Source: an uncultured Bacteroides sp. | GTDB lineage: Bacteria; Bacteroidota; Bacteroidia; Bacteroidales; Bacteroidaceae | Assembly (NCBI RefSeq): GCF_963678425.1 | Contig: NZ_OY782853.1 | Coordinates: 462,152-526,151 of the forward strand | Reading direction: 5' to 3' | DNA: 64,000 nt | Shown: piece after piece, positions 43,753 to 52,644 of the stretch | Numbering within the stretch: the stretch's first letter is position 1 | Layout of the letters: each line of letters opens with the position of its first letter | Notes under the pieces: generated by a model | Database searches by the model: none | The model's input: the letters and a program-made list of their open reading frames with translations, nothing else | Told to the model about the DNA's origin: nothing | Translations under genes and position numbers: made by a program

Positions 43753-44712
43753 TCATAATAACTTATCGACAGAAATAAGTTCGTATCCTTTCGACTTTAA
43801 ATCAATAATCAACTTATCCAGATAATTATAAAATTTATCTGTTCGCTGGGCATCCGTTCCAATATGAATTAATAGCATAAAACCATTTAATGAATGCATT
43901 TGCTCATAAATCATAATATTGTTATAAATTTCTTCAGAAGAACGGTAGTTTTTCATCTGTGGCAGAGTATAATCAGCATTCGATGTAGTTCCAGGTGTAA
44001 AGTTAATAAGTTGCACACCAATACCAGAGCTCCAGGACGATATTTCACTATTATACCATTCATAAGAAGGAAGGAAATAACGGGATTTAGGTAGCTTTAT
44101 TCCTGCTTTTATCATTGCCTGATAGTTATCCATCAGATCTTTACGGAAAGTCTCACGTGTAACTAATGTGGAATCTCTCTTAATCCAGTCTGCGTAAAGT
44201 ATGTGTTTATCAGAGTGAGGGCCAAGATAGTGCCCGTCTTTCTGCAAATGCTTTACCAATTTCGGGTAAGTACGATAAAAATCTCCGGTTAAAAAGAAAG
44301 AGCCTTTTACCTTTTGGCGTTTCAGGGTGTTACATATTATTTCACCTCCATCGGCAAACTGGTGACCAGTAAAAACCAAAGCTATTTGTTTTTTTGAAGT
44401 ATCTCCTTGAATAATCCCTCCAAGAACTATTTTATTAAAGTTCTGATGGAGGGATTTTTTGGTTAGGTCAGCACAACAAGACGCAGCAACATGGCTCGTC
44501 TTTTGCTCGCAAACTGAGCTGCCGGTAAAGTAGCCTTCATTTGCGTTTTTATTAGGATTAGACGAATAAAAATCAGAGCTAAATTCAGATCTATCTGGAT
44601 AATTGGAATCATCCCCTACGAAACCAGATTCATTTGATCTGCACATTTGCGTTGCAAATATTGGTCCGATAAAAAGGTTAAAAGAAAACAGTATGATTCC
44701 GATTTTTCTCAT
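43753..44712 (-). CDS. NodB-like polysaccharide deacetylase with non-canonical first motif
   Basis: A 319-residue exported protein. After a signal peptide (MRKIGIILFSFNLFIGPIFA) is a 70-residue Ser/Asn-rich linker with several cysteines. The NodB domain then has VFTGHQFADGG where most members have TFDDG, GPHSDKH (HxxxH metal pair near 168), FLPSYEWYN and LLIHIGTD. The replaced Asp-Asp motif occurs in a Bacteroidota subgroup, so it may still be active with an altered metal or acid residue. It has its own promoter (44752-44782). A role in deacetylating a GlcNAc-containing polymer is inferred from neighbours. Confidence 0.75.
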   Translation of the reverse strand: MRKIGIILFSFNLFIGPIFATQMCRSNESGFVGDDSNYPDRSEFSSDFYSSNPNKNANEGYFTGSSVCEQKTSHVAASCCADLTKKSLHQNFNKIVLGGIIQGDTSKKQIALVFTGHQFADGGEIICNTLKRQKVKGSFFLTGDFYRTYPKLVKHLQKDGHYLGPHSDKHILYADWIKRDSTLVTRETFRKDLMDNYQAMIKAGIKLPKSRYFLPSYEWYNSEISSWSSGIGVQLINFTPGTTSNADYTLPQMKNYRSSEEIYNNIMIYEQMHSLNGFMLLIHIGTDAQRTDKFYNYLDKLIIDLKSKGYELISVDKLL

Positions 44713-44751
44713 AGATTATGCAATAAGTTCAAGGTCAACATTTTACAACTG

Positions 44752-44782
44752 CAAACATAAATAATAAAAATCAAATAACAAG
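44752..44782 (-). promoter_or_regulatory. Candidate promoter for the deacetylase gene
   Basis: TATGTTTG (44752-44759, minus strand) is a perfect TAnnTTTG. CTTG (44779-44782), 19 bp upstream, is one base from TTTG. It implies a leader of about 33 nt. Confidence 0.52.
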
Positions 44783-44916
44783 AAATTATATATTAAAATA
44801 CTGTTTCCAATACTTAAATTATCTAAATATCAATTTTCAATAATTAATTAAGCTGTTTTATAGCAGATAAAATACAATAAGACTGAAGAATTTTACCTAG
44901 GAAGTAACGTAAAAAA

Positions 44917-44941
44917 TAAAAATCAGGCATAAGATACGAAA
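44917..44941. repeat. 25-bp direct repeat, left copy
   Basis: Identical over 25 bp to 50777-50801. Its core is ATCAGGCATAAGATACGAA. The two copies bracket the second SusCD pair (45067-50277). Short further similarity (CAGC-CCTTAAAA type) follows each copy at different distances. Confidence 0.8.
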
Positions 44942-44963
44942 GACAAAACCAATATTAACTAGT

Positions 44964-45012
44964 CAGCCCTTAAAAAGCATACATATAATTTATTGATGCT
45001 TTTTAAGAGCTG
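44964..45012 (-). terminator. Long hairpin after the second SusD gene
   Basis: CAGCCCTTAAAAAGCAT (44964-44980) pairs with ATGCTTTTTAAGAGCTG (44996-45012), 17 bp with one mismatch and a 15-nt loop. It lies 54 bp past the susD stop and probably terminates the second SusCD transcript. The long AT-rich stem and loop could also be processed. Confidence 0.6.
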
Positions 45013-45066
45013 ATTGATAGTAAACAGCTAGTGAGCTATTATAAGACTTTAAAATATACTATCTTA

Positions 45067-47037
45067 TTATTTTTTAATATAACCATAATATTCGGCATCT
45101 GTTGTGCAATCCCACCAAACAGGACATGACCAGATTGGATCTTGCATCGCATATTTATTAGAAGCGAGCAACTGGGTCAAGTTATAGTTACTTTCATGAG
45201 AACTTTGGCTAAATCTACGGGGCCAATAAGTTAGATCTGTAGCAGAAGAGCCTATAATTTTATTTGTCGCCGAGAACTCCTTCGGACGTTTATAGTCAAT
45301 ATAAACAGTTCCAAAATCGCCTATATTGCCAGCACTATAATTAAAACGACGCATGTCATTCCAAATCTCCATGTCATATCCCATGGCAATCATTTTTTGA
45401 CGTATAATTTCTGCCATTGTTAATGATCCAGATGCCTGACAAACAGCGCTACTATTCAGATATGCAGTTATATCAGCTTCATTCATTGGCATTTCGTCCG
45501 GATTCTTACTTCCGTCTGATTTCCATTTAGCCAGTCTTGTCTGCATCCTGTCAAAATGAGCCTTAACGCCGTCCTTATATGCCTTCCAGGCATCATCCTT
45601 TTTACCTGTACGGAGATATACCTCTGCTTTAATAAAGCACATTTCAGCGTATGTTAAGATATCTGAATCAGAGTTAGGACGAGCATAAAATGTTCCTGTA
45701 CCAGCTACATAATTATACCCTGCTGACGGATAATAGAACAGATCCGTAACAGAACGTCCGCTAGTTGACATACTATTAGTACGTGTACTAACATACACTG
45801 TATCAACAGCATCCTTATAATTGGTAGAATTACAATATGCAGATCCTTTCTGATAAGTAACCGTTACATCATTATTATTGACTACTACCTTATGAATATT
45901 AGAAGCATCTGCAATAAATTTATTTCGTGCGTCATTATCAGCAATCGTATATTTGAGTGTCACATCTGCGGAAGTTGCAAACGCACCAGCATAAATAGCA
46001 CCTCGCTGGCGAATATCAGAATTCATCATATCAACCCCCTTATCACGCTTCCAAACATAGCTTTTTATAATTCCGTCCTGATCCAGAACAACATTGCTCA
46101 TCATGGCAGGCACTAGTTTACTTAAACGGGGATCAATTACACCCAATCCATTTGAAAAACTATTATCAAGCATGCTGATATACCAACGAGTAAGACGGCA
46201 TGCAGTACCATATCCCACACTATTCCAGAAAACATTCGTTTGATATGGATCAGAAACAGTAAAATTCGTTTCGTCTCCTTCAACATTATAATGTTTAATC
46301 GTAGTATTATCACTATTAGCCGTTTGTGCTTTTTCTAAAGCAGCTAAAATTGCATTAGGATCAAATAAATCAGATTTCTTTGAAAGTTTAAGCAAATAAC
46401 GAGCCTTTAAACCATAACAAAGCTTTAACCATTTACTTACATCTCCTCCATTCCAAAGATCCCCTTCTGCGAATGATGGCGCTGTAGTTTCCTGAGTTTT
46501 TGAAAGATTTTCAATCGCTTTATCCAGATAATCCATACAAGCATAATACATTGTTTTGCCATCATCATATGATGGATTATATTTTCCTGTATAGGCTTCT
46601 GTCAAAGGTAGCTCACCATGCAAATCAAGCATCATCATAAAGCCCATAGCCTTAATGCAGTAACCAGCGCCTATATAAGAATAAGCTCCACTTTCCTTTG
46701 CTTTCTCAATCATTGGATCAACGTTTACTCCTGCGCCAATATACCAGTTTTGATAAACAGTTGTACAACTACCCTGAGCGGGATTCCATGCAGCAATAAG
46801 GCCATTACCACTTGTGGCTGAGGTCTGAGTTAAAAGACCTGCTGCTGTACAAGAACGCATACCAGCTGTACCCCATGCATAAGCGAAATAGTTCTGAATC
46901 CATGGAAGCCGAGTATTAACAGTTGCACTTGTTGACGTTGGATTATCTTCATCTGTGTTTACATCCAGATAGTCATTACACGAAGACATACCAAACACGA
47001 GTGCCATACCCAATGCAATATATTTAAACTTCTTCAT
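45067..47037 (-). CDS. SusD/RagB-family surface lipoprotein (set 2)
   Basis: A 656-residue SusD-type lipoprotein (lipobox MSSC). It shares the N-terminal TNEDNPT-like (NTDEDNPTSTS) start and blocks typical of the family: GAGYCIKAMGFMMMLDLHGE, LTYAEMCFIKAEVYLRTGK and DMEIWNDMRRFNYSAGN. It lies 24 bp after susC of the same set. At 656 residues it is longer than set 1 and not closely similar, so the two sets probably bind different ligands. A 25-bp direct repeat lies just downstream. Confidence 0.9.
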   Translation of the reverse strand: MKKFKYIALGMALVFGMSSCNDYLDVNTDEDNPTSTSATVNTRLPWIQNYFAYAWGTAGMRSCTAAGLLTQTSATSGNGLIAAWNPAQGSCTTVYQNWYIGAGVNVDPMIEKAKESGAYSYIGAGYCIKAMGFMMMLDLHGELPLTEAYTGKYNPSYDDGKTMYYACMDYLDKAIENLSKTQETTAPSFAEGDLWNGGDVSKWLKLCYGLKARYLLKLSKKSDLFDPNAILAALEKAQTANSDNTTIKHYNVEGDETNFTVSDPYQTNVFWNSVGYGTACRLTRWYISMLDNSFSNGLGVIDPRLSKLVPAMMSNVVLDQDGIIKSYVWKRDKGVDMMNSDIRQRGAIYAGAFATSADVTLKYTIADNDARNKFIADASNIHKVVVNNNDVTVTYQKGSAYCNSTNYKDAVDTVYVSTRTNSMSTSGRSVTDLFYYPSAGYNYVAGTGTFYARPNSDSDILTYAEMCFIKAEVYLRTGKKDDAWKAYKDGVKAHFDRMQTRLAKWKSDGSKNPDEMPMNEADITAYLNSSAVCQASGSLTMAEIIRQKMIAMGYDMEIWNDMRRFNYSAGNIGDFGTVYIDYKRPKEFSATNKIIGSSATDLTYWPRRFSQSSHESNYNLTQLLASNKYAMQDPIWSCPVWWDCTTDAEYYGYIKK

Positions 47038-47061
47038 ATATATTTATTATTATCGTTTAAT

Positions 47062-50000
47062 TTAGAATGTAAGATTAACGCCAAACGAAACTCCGGCAGT
47101 TGCAGGAACGCCACAATAGTCAATTCCAGCAGAGCCTGAGCCACCTGTTCCAGAACCACTTGCACATGTTTCAGGGTCAAGTCCTTTGTAATTTGTTATA
47201 AGAAGCAAATTGGTTCCGGTAAGTGTTGCACTGAGACCTTTGATCAGATTTTGTTTTTTCAGCAGATCTTTAAAGTCATATGACAACGAAACAGAACGAA
47301 GTCTGATCCAATTTGTTTTAGTGATAAAATTATATGCATTATTATTATATGCATCCCAATATTGTTGAATCATATATCTGCCAGACTTCTGTGCACCATT
47401 AACCGTATAAGTTTTATCTCCATCATACGTGATGGTCTTTTCCTCATAAGTTGGAGCAGCAGCAGTTCCTGTATTCACAACACCTGTAAACGTAACAGAC
47501 TCACGATTCAAAGTGCGGTTGCTCAGTCCTTTCGATGACAAATAATATTCTGTCCCATTATATATATCACCACCCAATCTTAAATCAAATAGGAATGAAA
47601 GATTAAAATTCTTATAAGTCAGGCTGTTGTTAAGGCCACCAATCATTGTTGGTTCACGATTACCAACCACATTAGTTTCCACCTTACTATCTTTATACAG
47701 TCCTGTTGTTTGATCAATAATATATCGTCCATTGGAAATCTCATTTCCGCTTGTGTTTGTTTCCCGCATCCACTTATTACCTGTCAATCCCAGAAAATAT
47801 CCTCCGTTAGGAATAGATCCAGCCTTAACACCTCCTACCTGGGCATCTGTAACATAAAAAACATCAACGCCTTGAATAAAATCTCCTAAACGTCCGCGAT
47901 TCCCTGAAAGGTTTAATGTAGCTTCCCATTGAAAATCTTTTGTAACAACAGGTTTACCTGTAATAGAGAGTTCCATACCTTTATTAAGAACAGAGCCGCC
48001 ATTCAATGTCAGGAAAATATAACCGGTAGATTGAGCCAAACGAGGAGAACATAGCTGATTCTTTGTTTTGCTGTAATAATATGTATAATCCAAACCTAAA
48101 CGTCCATTCAGAAAACGCAATTCAGTACCTAACTCATAGGAACTTTGTATTTCCGGCTTTAATTTATCATTACCTCCTGTCCAATCATTACCAACACCAA
48201 TAGTTCCCCCATTCAAAGTAGCCACAGAACGTAAGTAAGTGTTAGTAGCATAAGCACTAGCATCCTTACCCACTTGTGCCCATGAAGCACGAACTTTTCC
48301 GAAGGAAAGAATGTCATTTTTGGGAAGTAGTTCTGTAAAGACAAAACTGCCTGATACAGAAGGATAGAAATAAGAACGATTTGAAACAGGTAATGTTGAA
48401 GACCAATCGTTACGTCCGGTTACAGTCAAATAAGCAATATTCTTATAAGCAGCGCGCAATTCGCTATAGACGCCAACCAAACGATGACGGCTCGTCCTGT
48501 CTTTAAAGAACTGATTATCAGAAGAAATATTATTAAAGCTTATTGTACCCTCTGTTTCAAAATTATACCCCCAATGAGATGAGCTTGCTGTTTTAGTAGA
48601 TTCAGTCGACGTACCAACCAAAAAGTTTAAGTCAAAGTCTTTGATTGTCTTATGCATATTAGACATTACATTCGTTGTTATGTATTGATAAGTATAAGCA
48701 CCTTTACTTAAATAGCCATCTTGATACTTTTCCACAACAGCACCGCCCGGAGCAGTATAAGTATAAGAATCAATCGTATATCTGTCGATACCAACACGAG
48801 AAGAAACATCCCACCAGTCAGTCAACTTTAAACTGGCATTTAACGCACCTGTAAAACGGGAATTTGAATCAGACATTTTGTTCTTATTCAATATCCAATA
48901 TGGGTTTTCAACATCATCTGCCAATTCCTGAAGTCCCTCGAACATACGATACTTTGTTCCATTATCATTCAGATAATGCTTCATATCATCACTACGAGCC
49001 CAGCCATATAAGGCTGTCATAGCGCCATTTCCTCCATGATCATATAAGCCACCAGATGTTAATGTTTTCTTCGTATCTGCCTGAGAGAAGGAAACATTAG
49101 CACCTACCGTCAATACGCCATATTTTTGTTCTCCATTAAAACGGAATGTTGTTTTATTATAACCAGTTGTAGGAACGATACCCGACTGATCAAAATTAGA
49201 AGCCGATAAATAGAATGAACCATTCTTGCTACCACCAGCAACGCTCACACTATTGTCGTAAACATTACTTCCGCGAAAGAAATTATCTATATTATTATAG
49301 ACAGCACCATCAATCTTCTTTCCCCATGAATCAGTTGTATAATCACTAAAGACACCAGCCTCATTATAGAAACCGCGTCCGTAAGTAGATTGTTGCTCCG
49401 GCAAACGATTTGCCCAGGAATAAGAATATTTACTACTAAAGTTTACACGAGTAGTACCTTCGGCTCCTTTTTTCGTTGTAATGATTATAACACCATTAGC
49501 GGCACGAGAACCATAAAGTGCCGAAGCAGCAGCTCCTTTCAAAACTGACATACTTTGAATGTCCTCGGGATTAATATCCATCACACGATTACTAAATGTA
49601 GTTGCATTTTTAGTTACTCCATCTGTACTGGAATTACCTGCATTAACTGTAGAGTTATCATAAACAATGCCATCTACAACAAACAACGGTTGATTGTCAC
49701 GATCCTCACTTGCAGAGTTACCTCCACGAATAACTATGTTAGAACCAGCACCAGCGGCGCCACCTGCCTGCGTTATATTTACGCCAGGAATTTTACCAGC
49801 CAAAGAATTAACAACATTTGTTTGCTTATTTTTCATTAACTCCTGAGAGTTAATATCAGAAACCGCATATCCAAGGGCTTTCTTTTCTTTCTTAATTCCC
49901 ATTGCAGTAACCACTACTTCGCTAAGAGCCTGAGCATCTTCTGAAAGCACAATGTCATAAACAGCGGATGCTTTCACTGCCACTTCTTTCTTTGTATAGC

Positions 50001-50277
50001 CAACATAAGACACAACTAAAATTGCACCCTGTGAAGCATTTAATGAGAATTTTCCATCGACATCGGTAATAGTGCCTTTATTTGTACCTTTTACCAATAT
50101 GCTGGCGCCAATAACAGGCTCCCCTTTGGAATCAACAACTGTTCCTGAGATTTTCTTTGTTTGCTGAACATTTTGATAGGCTTGTACTTCCGAGTTTCCT
50201 GCAGCATTTGCCAGAGAAGATACAAAAAGCCCTAATGCAGCAAAAAAGACAAATAGTAAGCAAAAGTTTCTTTTCAT
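47062..50277 (-). CDS. SusC/RagA-family TonB-dependent outer-membrane transporter (set 2)
   Basis: A 1071-residue outer-membrane importer. A signal peptide precedes a carboxypeptidase-like domain (ISGTVVDSKGEPVIGASILV, from about 43), the TonB box region SEVVVTAMGIKKEKK (near 119), a plug with SALYGSRAANGVIIITTKKG, and a barrel ending in VNLTF. Partner is the SusD at 45067-47037. It is the most upstream gene of the minus-strand island. A promoter-like element lies at 50304-50311. Confidence 0.94.
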   Translation of the reverse strand: MKRNFCLLFVFFAALGLFVSSLANAAGNSEVQAYQNVQQTKKISGTVVDSKGEPVIGASILVKGTNKGTITDVDGKFSLNASQGAILVVSYVGYTKKEVAVKASAVYDIVLSEDAQALSEVVVTAMGIKKEKKALGYAVSDINSQELMKNKQTNVVNSLAGKIPGVNITQAGGAAGAGSNIVIRGGNSASEDRDNQPLFVVDGIVYDNSTVNAGNSSTDGVTKNATTFSNRVMDINPEDIQSMSVLKGAAASALYGSRAANGVIIITTKKGAEGTTRVNFSSKYSYSWANRLPEQQSTYGRGFYNEAGVFSDYTTDSWGKKIDGAVYNNIDNFFRGSNVYDNSVSVAGGSKNGSFYLSASNFDQSGIVPTTGYNKTTFRFNGEQKYGVLTVGANVSFSQADTKKTLTSGGLYDHGGNGAMTALYGWARSDDMKHYLNDNGTKYRMFEGLQELADDVENPYWILNKNKMSDSNSRFTGALNASLKLTDWWDVSSRVGIDRYTIDSYTYTAPGGAVVEKYQDGYLSKGAYTYQYITTNVMSNMHKTIKDFDLNFLVGTSTESTKTASSSHWGYNFETEGTISFNNISSDNQFFKDRTSRHRLVGVYSELRAAYKNIAYLTVTGRNDWSSTLPVSNRSYFYPSVSGSFVFTELLPKNDILSFGKVRASWAQVGKDASAYATNTYLRSVATLNGGTIGVGNDWTGGNDKLKPEIQSSYELGTELRFLNGRLGLDYTYYYSKTKNQLCSPRLAQSTGYIFLTLNGGSVLNKGMELSITGKPVVTKDFQWEATLNLSGNRGRLGDFIQGVDVFYVTDAQVGGVKAGSIPNGGYFLGLTGNKWMRETNTSGNEISNGRYIIDQTTGLYKDSKVETNVVGNREPTMIGGLNNSLTYKNFNLSFLFDLRLGGDIYNGTEYYLSSKGLSNRTLNRESVTFTGVVNTGTAAAPTYEEKTITYDGDKTYTVNGAQKSGRYMIQQYWDAYNNNAYNFITKTNWIRLRSVSLSYDFKDLLKKQNLIKGLSATLTGTNLLLITNYKGLDPETCASGSGTGGSGSAGIDYCGVPATAGVSFGVNLTF

Positions 50278-50303
50278 AAGCTTTACTTTTTTAGGTTTGT
50301 TTG

Positions 50304-50311
50304 CAAATTTA
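50304..50311 (-). promoter_or_regulatory. Candidate -7 element for SusC set 2
   Basis: TAAATTTG on the minus strand fits TAnnTTTG and gives a leader of about 20 nt to the susC ATG, which is preceded by AAAAAAGTAAAG. The -33 position is GTTT, a poor match, which would suit a regulated promoter. Confidence 0.42.
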
Positions 50312-50776
50312 TAAATTTATTTTAGAATAAAAACTAAAATATAACAAAATAAAATAAAATAGATATTAAAATACTTGCATTTATATTCTAAAAACATTTA
50401 TAAAGATAAAATTATCACTTTAATCGCCCTTTCAGCATCAATCTAAAATCTCATAATGACAGTTTATGAAAATAATAAAAATCATAATGCCGTATTTTTA
50501 GCTAATACAATAACATAATTATTCCAAATACAGCATCACAGCATCATATCTAAAACAATAAAAAAACAAAAGAAATAAAATATAAATTATAATACGAATA
50601 TAAATTAATTTAAAAAAAGCATCTCAGCCTTTTAAAATACGATTCATAAAGTTTATAATTCAGTAAAGACTAGAATTATGGTAGTCATACAAGATATTAA
50701 TAAATAAACAACAGATCCATTTAATTAAATATGCCCAATTTAATCCGGCTAACGGATTCGAGACTAAAGTAGAAAG

Positions 50777-50801
50777 TAAAAATCAGGCATAAGATACGAA
50801 A
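50777..50801. repeat. 25-bp direct repeat, right copy
   Basis: Identical over 25 bp to 44917-44941 in the same orientation; core ATCAGGCATAAGATACGAA. It lies 500 bp upstream of susC set 2, opposite the copy downstream of its susD. Confidence 0.8.
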
Positions 50802-51651
50802 AACGAAAGCTTGTGCAGGGTATCGATTTCCATGAGTCAACCATATTCAGCGCCTTAAAAGGGGAAAGTATACAACAGCTAAAAACCGGTCAAACAAGGT
50901 TGATTCTTTTAAAATAATTAAAGACACTGAATGATGTATTATATACCTATATTTATAGCCCCACGATTTTGTACTGGCATACACTGATTATTAAATAGTT
51001 ACCACTCGAAAATAAAATACCTGGACAAATGATTCAGTTATAAGTTGCCTTTTTTTTGGCAGTGTTTTTTGCATTTTGGTGCCTATTGTCCATTGTATTT
51101 ACGGTTAGAATCATTCTTAAGCTCTTTTATGTTATCGTTTTAAATCGATACTTGTTAAAATTATTTAGTGGGTTTGCTTTTATAAACTGATAATTCATTG
51201 TCTTTACAAACTAAGGTATAAATGGTCTGGAATTTCTTGCTGGCAGGTTTTAAACGTCTAGACACTTTCTGAAAACATCAAGACTTATTATTAAACGTCA
51301 CTTGATACTTTCAGAGAAGTTATTCGGCAACTATTCTTATGCCTTTTTTTGAAAAAATAATTGGTGAATCATTCAGATTTATTCTCCAATGGTTTTTATT
51401 TATTGGAGTATGATTTTTATTTATTGGCGAATAAAATCAGATAATTCAGCAATTTCTATGGGGCTGGGATTGTCTTTTTTCTTTTTCATGGAAAAAACAT
51501 AAGGTTGATTTGGAGGGGGTATAACCAAGGAGTCTCCTTCTGAAACGCCGTGATAAGAGGAGTGCCAAATTTTATTTCAAGACATATAAAAGGAGTTTTC
51601 CAGGAAGTTTGTTACCACCACTTTAGTATTGTAACAAATTATGCTTTCAAA

Positions 51652-52242
51652 TTATCCAAGAGACAACTTGAACTCTTTGCAGATAGTCTCTTCAATAACT
51701 TTCGGAAAATATTTATATTCCAAGGCATGAATTCGTGATGCAAGGCTTTGAGGAGTATCAGAAAGAAGCACATCACATGTTGTTTGGAAAATTACACTAC
51801 CAGAATCATAGTGCTCATCTATATAATGTATAGTAATACCTGAACTTTTCTCGCCGGCAGCAATAACAGCTTCGTGCACACGATCGCCATACATACCCTT
51901 ACCACCAAATTTGGGAAGCAAAGCAGGATGTATATTTACTATCTTATTAGGATATCTATGTATAAGTTCAACAGGTATCTGAAGAAGAAAACCAGCAAGA
52001 ACCACAAAATCAATATTATACTTCTCTAATAATGATAACAGATTATCTGCATCCTGAAAATCCGGTTTTGTATAAACTATAGACGGTATCTGATGCAATC
52101 TGGCTCTATCTAATATATAAGCATCTGCTTTATTAGATAAGACCAAAGCTACCTCAATAGACGAGCTGTTTTCAAAATATTGAATAATATTCTCAGCATT
52201 CGTCCCTGATCCAGAACCAAAAATTGCTATTTTTATACTCAT
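51652..52242 (-). CDS. purN: Phosphoribosylglycinamide formyltransferase PurN
   Basis: Transfers a formyl group from 10-formyl-tetrahydrofolate to GAR in purine synthesis, in the cytoplasm. A 196-residue protein, close to the usual size, with IAIFGSGSGTNAENI at the N-terminus and the catalytic HPALLP (His of NIHPALLPKF). The formyl-folate-site aspartate lies in HYIDEHYDSG. The frame extends to 52266, but the ATG at 52242 starts the conserved fold. Divergent from acpP; no promoter is obvious on this strand. Confidence 0.93.
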   Translation of the reverse strand: MSIKIAIFGSGSGTNAENIIQYFENSSSIEVALVLSNKADAYILDRARLHQIPSIVYTKPDFQDADNLLSLLEKYNIDFVVLAGFLLQIPVELIHRYPNKIVNIHPALLPKFGGKGMYGDRVHEAVIAAGEKSSGITIHYIDEHYDSGSVIFQTTCDVLLSDTPQSLASRIHALEYKYFPKVIEETICKEFKLSLG

Positions 52243-52308
52243 AAAATGATTATTCTGTGCACACAATCGTGAAAAATGTGCAATAGAATGAATTTTATTG
52301 GTTAAATA

Positions 52309-52340
52309 TTTGCTCGAAACAATAAATATTCATTCCTTTG
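52309..52340 (+). promoter_or_regulatory. Candidate promoter for acpP-fabF-rnc
   Basis: TTTG at 52309-52312 is followed 20 bp later by TTCCTTTG (52333-52340), one base from TAnnTTTG. The leader to the acpP ATG at 52393 would be about 47 nt. Motif match only. Confidence 0.48.
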
Positions 52341-52392
52341 CAGCTGCAAATTTAAAAAAATAATTCAATTTATTAATTAAAAACTAAAAGTT

Positions 52393-52629
52393 ATGTCTGA
52401 AATTGAATCAAGAGTAAAAGCGATTATCGTTGATAAATTAGGCGTTGAAGAATCTGAAGTTACTTTAGAAGCAAGCTTCACTAATGATCTGGGAGCAGAT
52501 TCACTTGATACTGTTGAACTCATTATGGAATTCGAAAAAGAATTCGGTATTTCTATTCCTGATGATCAAGCAGAAAAGATCGCTACTGTAGGTGACGCTG
52601 TTACATACATTGAAGCTGCTAAAGCTTAA
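52393..52629 (+). CDS. acpP: Acyl carrier protein
   Basis: Carries growing acyl chains in type II fatty acid synthesis. A 78-residue acidic protein with the phosphopantetheine attachment site GADSLDTVEL (serine near 38). Its length and composition are standard, and it lies 15 bp before fabF. The upstream AT-rich region holds a good promoter candidate, as expected for a highly expressed gene. Confidence 0.97.
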   Translation: MSEIESRVKAIIVDKLGVEESEVTLEASFTNDLGADSLDTVELIMEFEKEFGISIPDDQAEKIATVGDAVTYIEAAKA

Positions 52630-52644
52630 TTCTGATTTCATCAT

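Larger units (their letters stand above)
50278..51651. other. AT-rich intergenic region with no recognised gene
   Basis: About 1.4 kb with stop codons in all frames and no protein resembling a known family. It holds the promoter element of susC set 2, the right 25-bp repeat (50777-50801), and two near-identical GATTTTTATTTATTGG-like segments near 51390-51430. It may contain decayed DNA, but no IS ends or transposase fragment were recognised. Confidence 0.6.

Noticed and set aside
45067..50277. The SusCD pair as a composite transposon
   Set aside because: The flanking 25-bp repeats are direct, and no transposase or integrase is present between or beside them, so only recombination or ancient gain can be suggested.
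50278..51651. Decayed insertion sequence
   Set aside because: No inverted terminal repeats, target duplication or transposase-like peptide could be recognised by eye.
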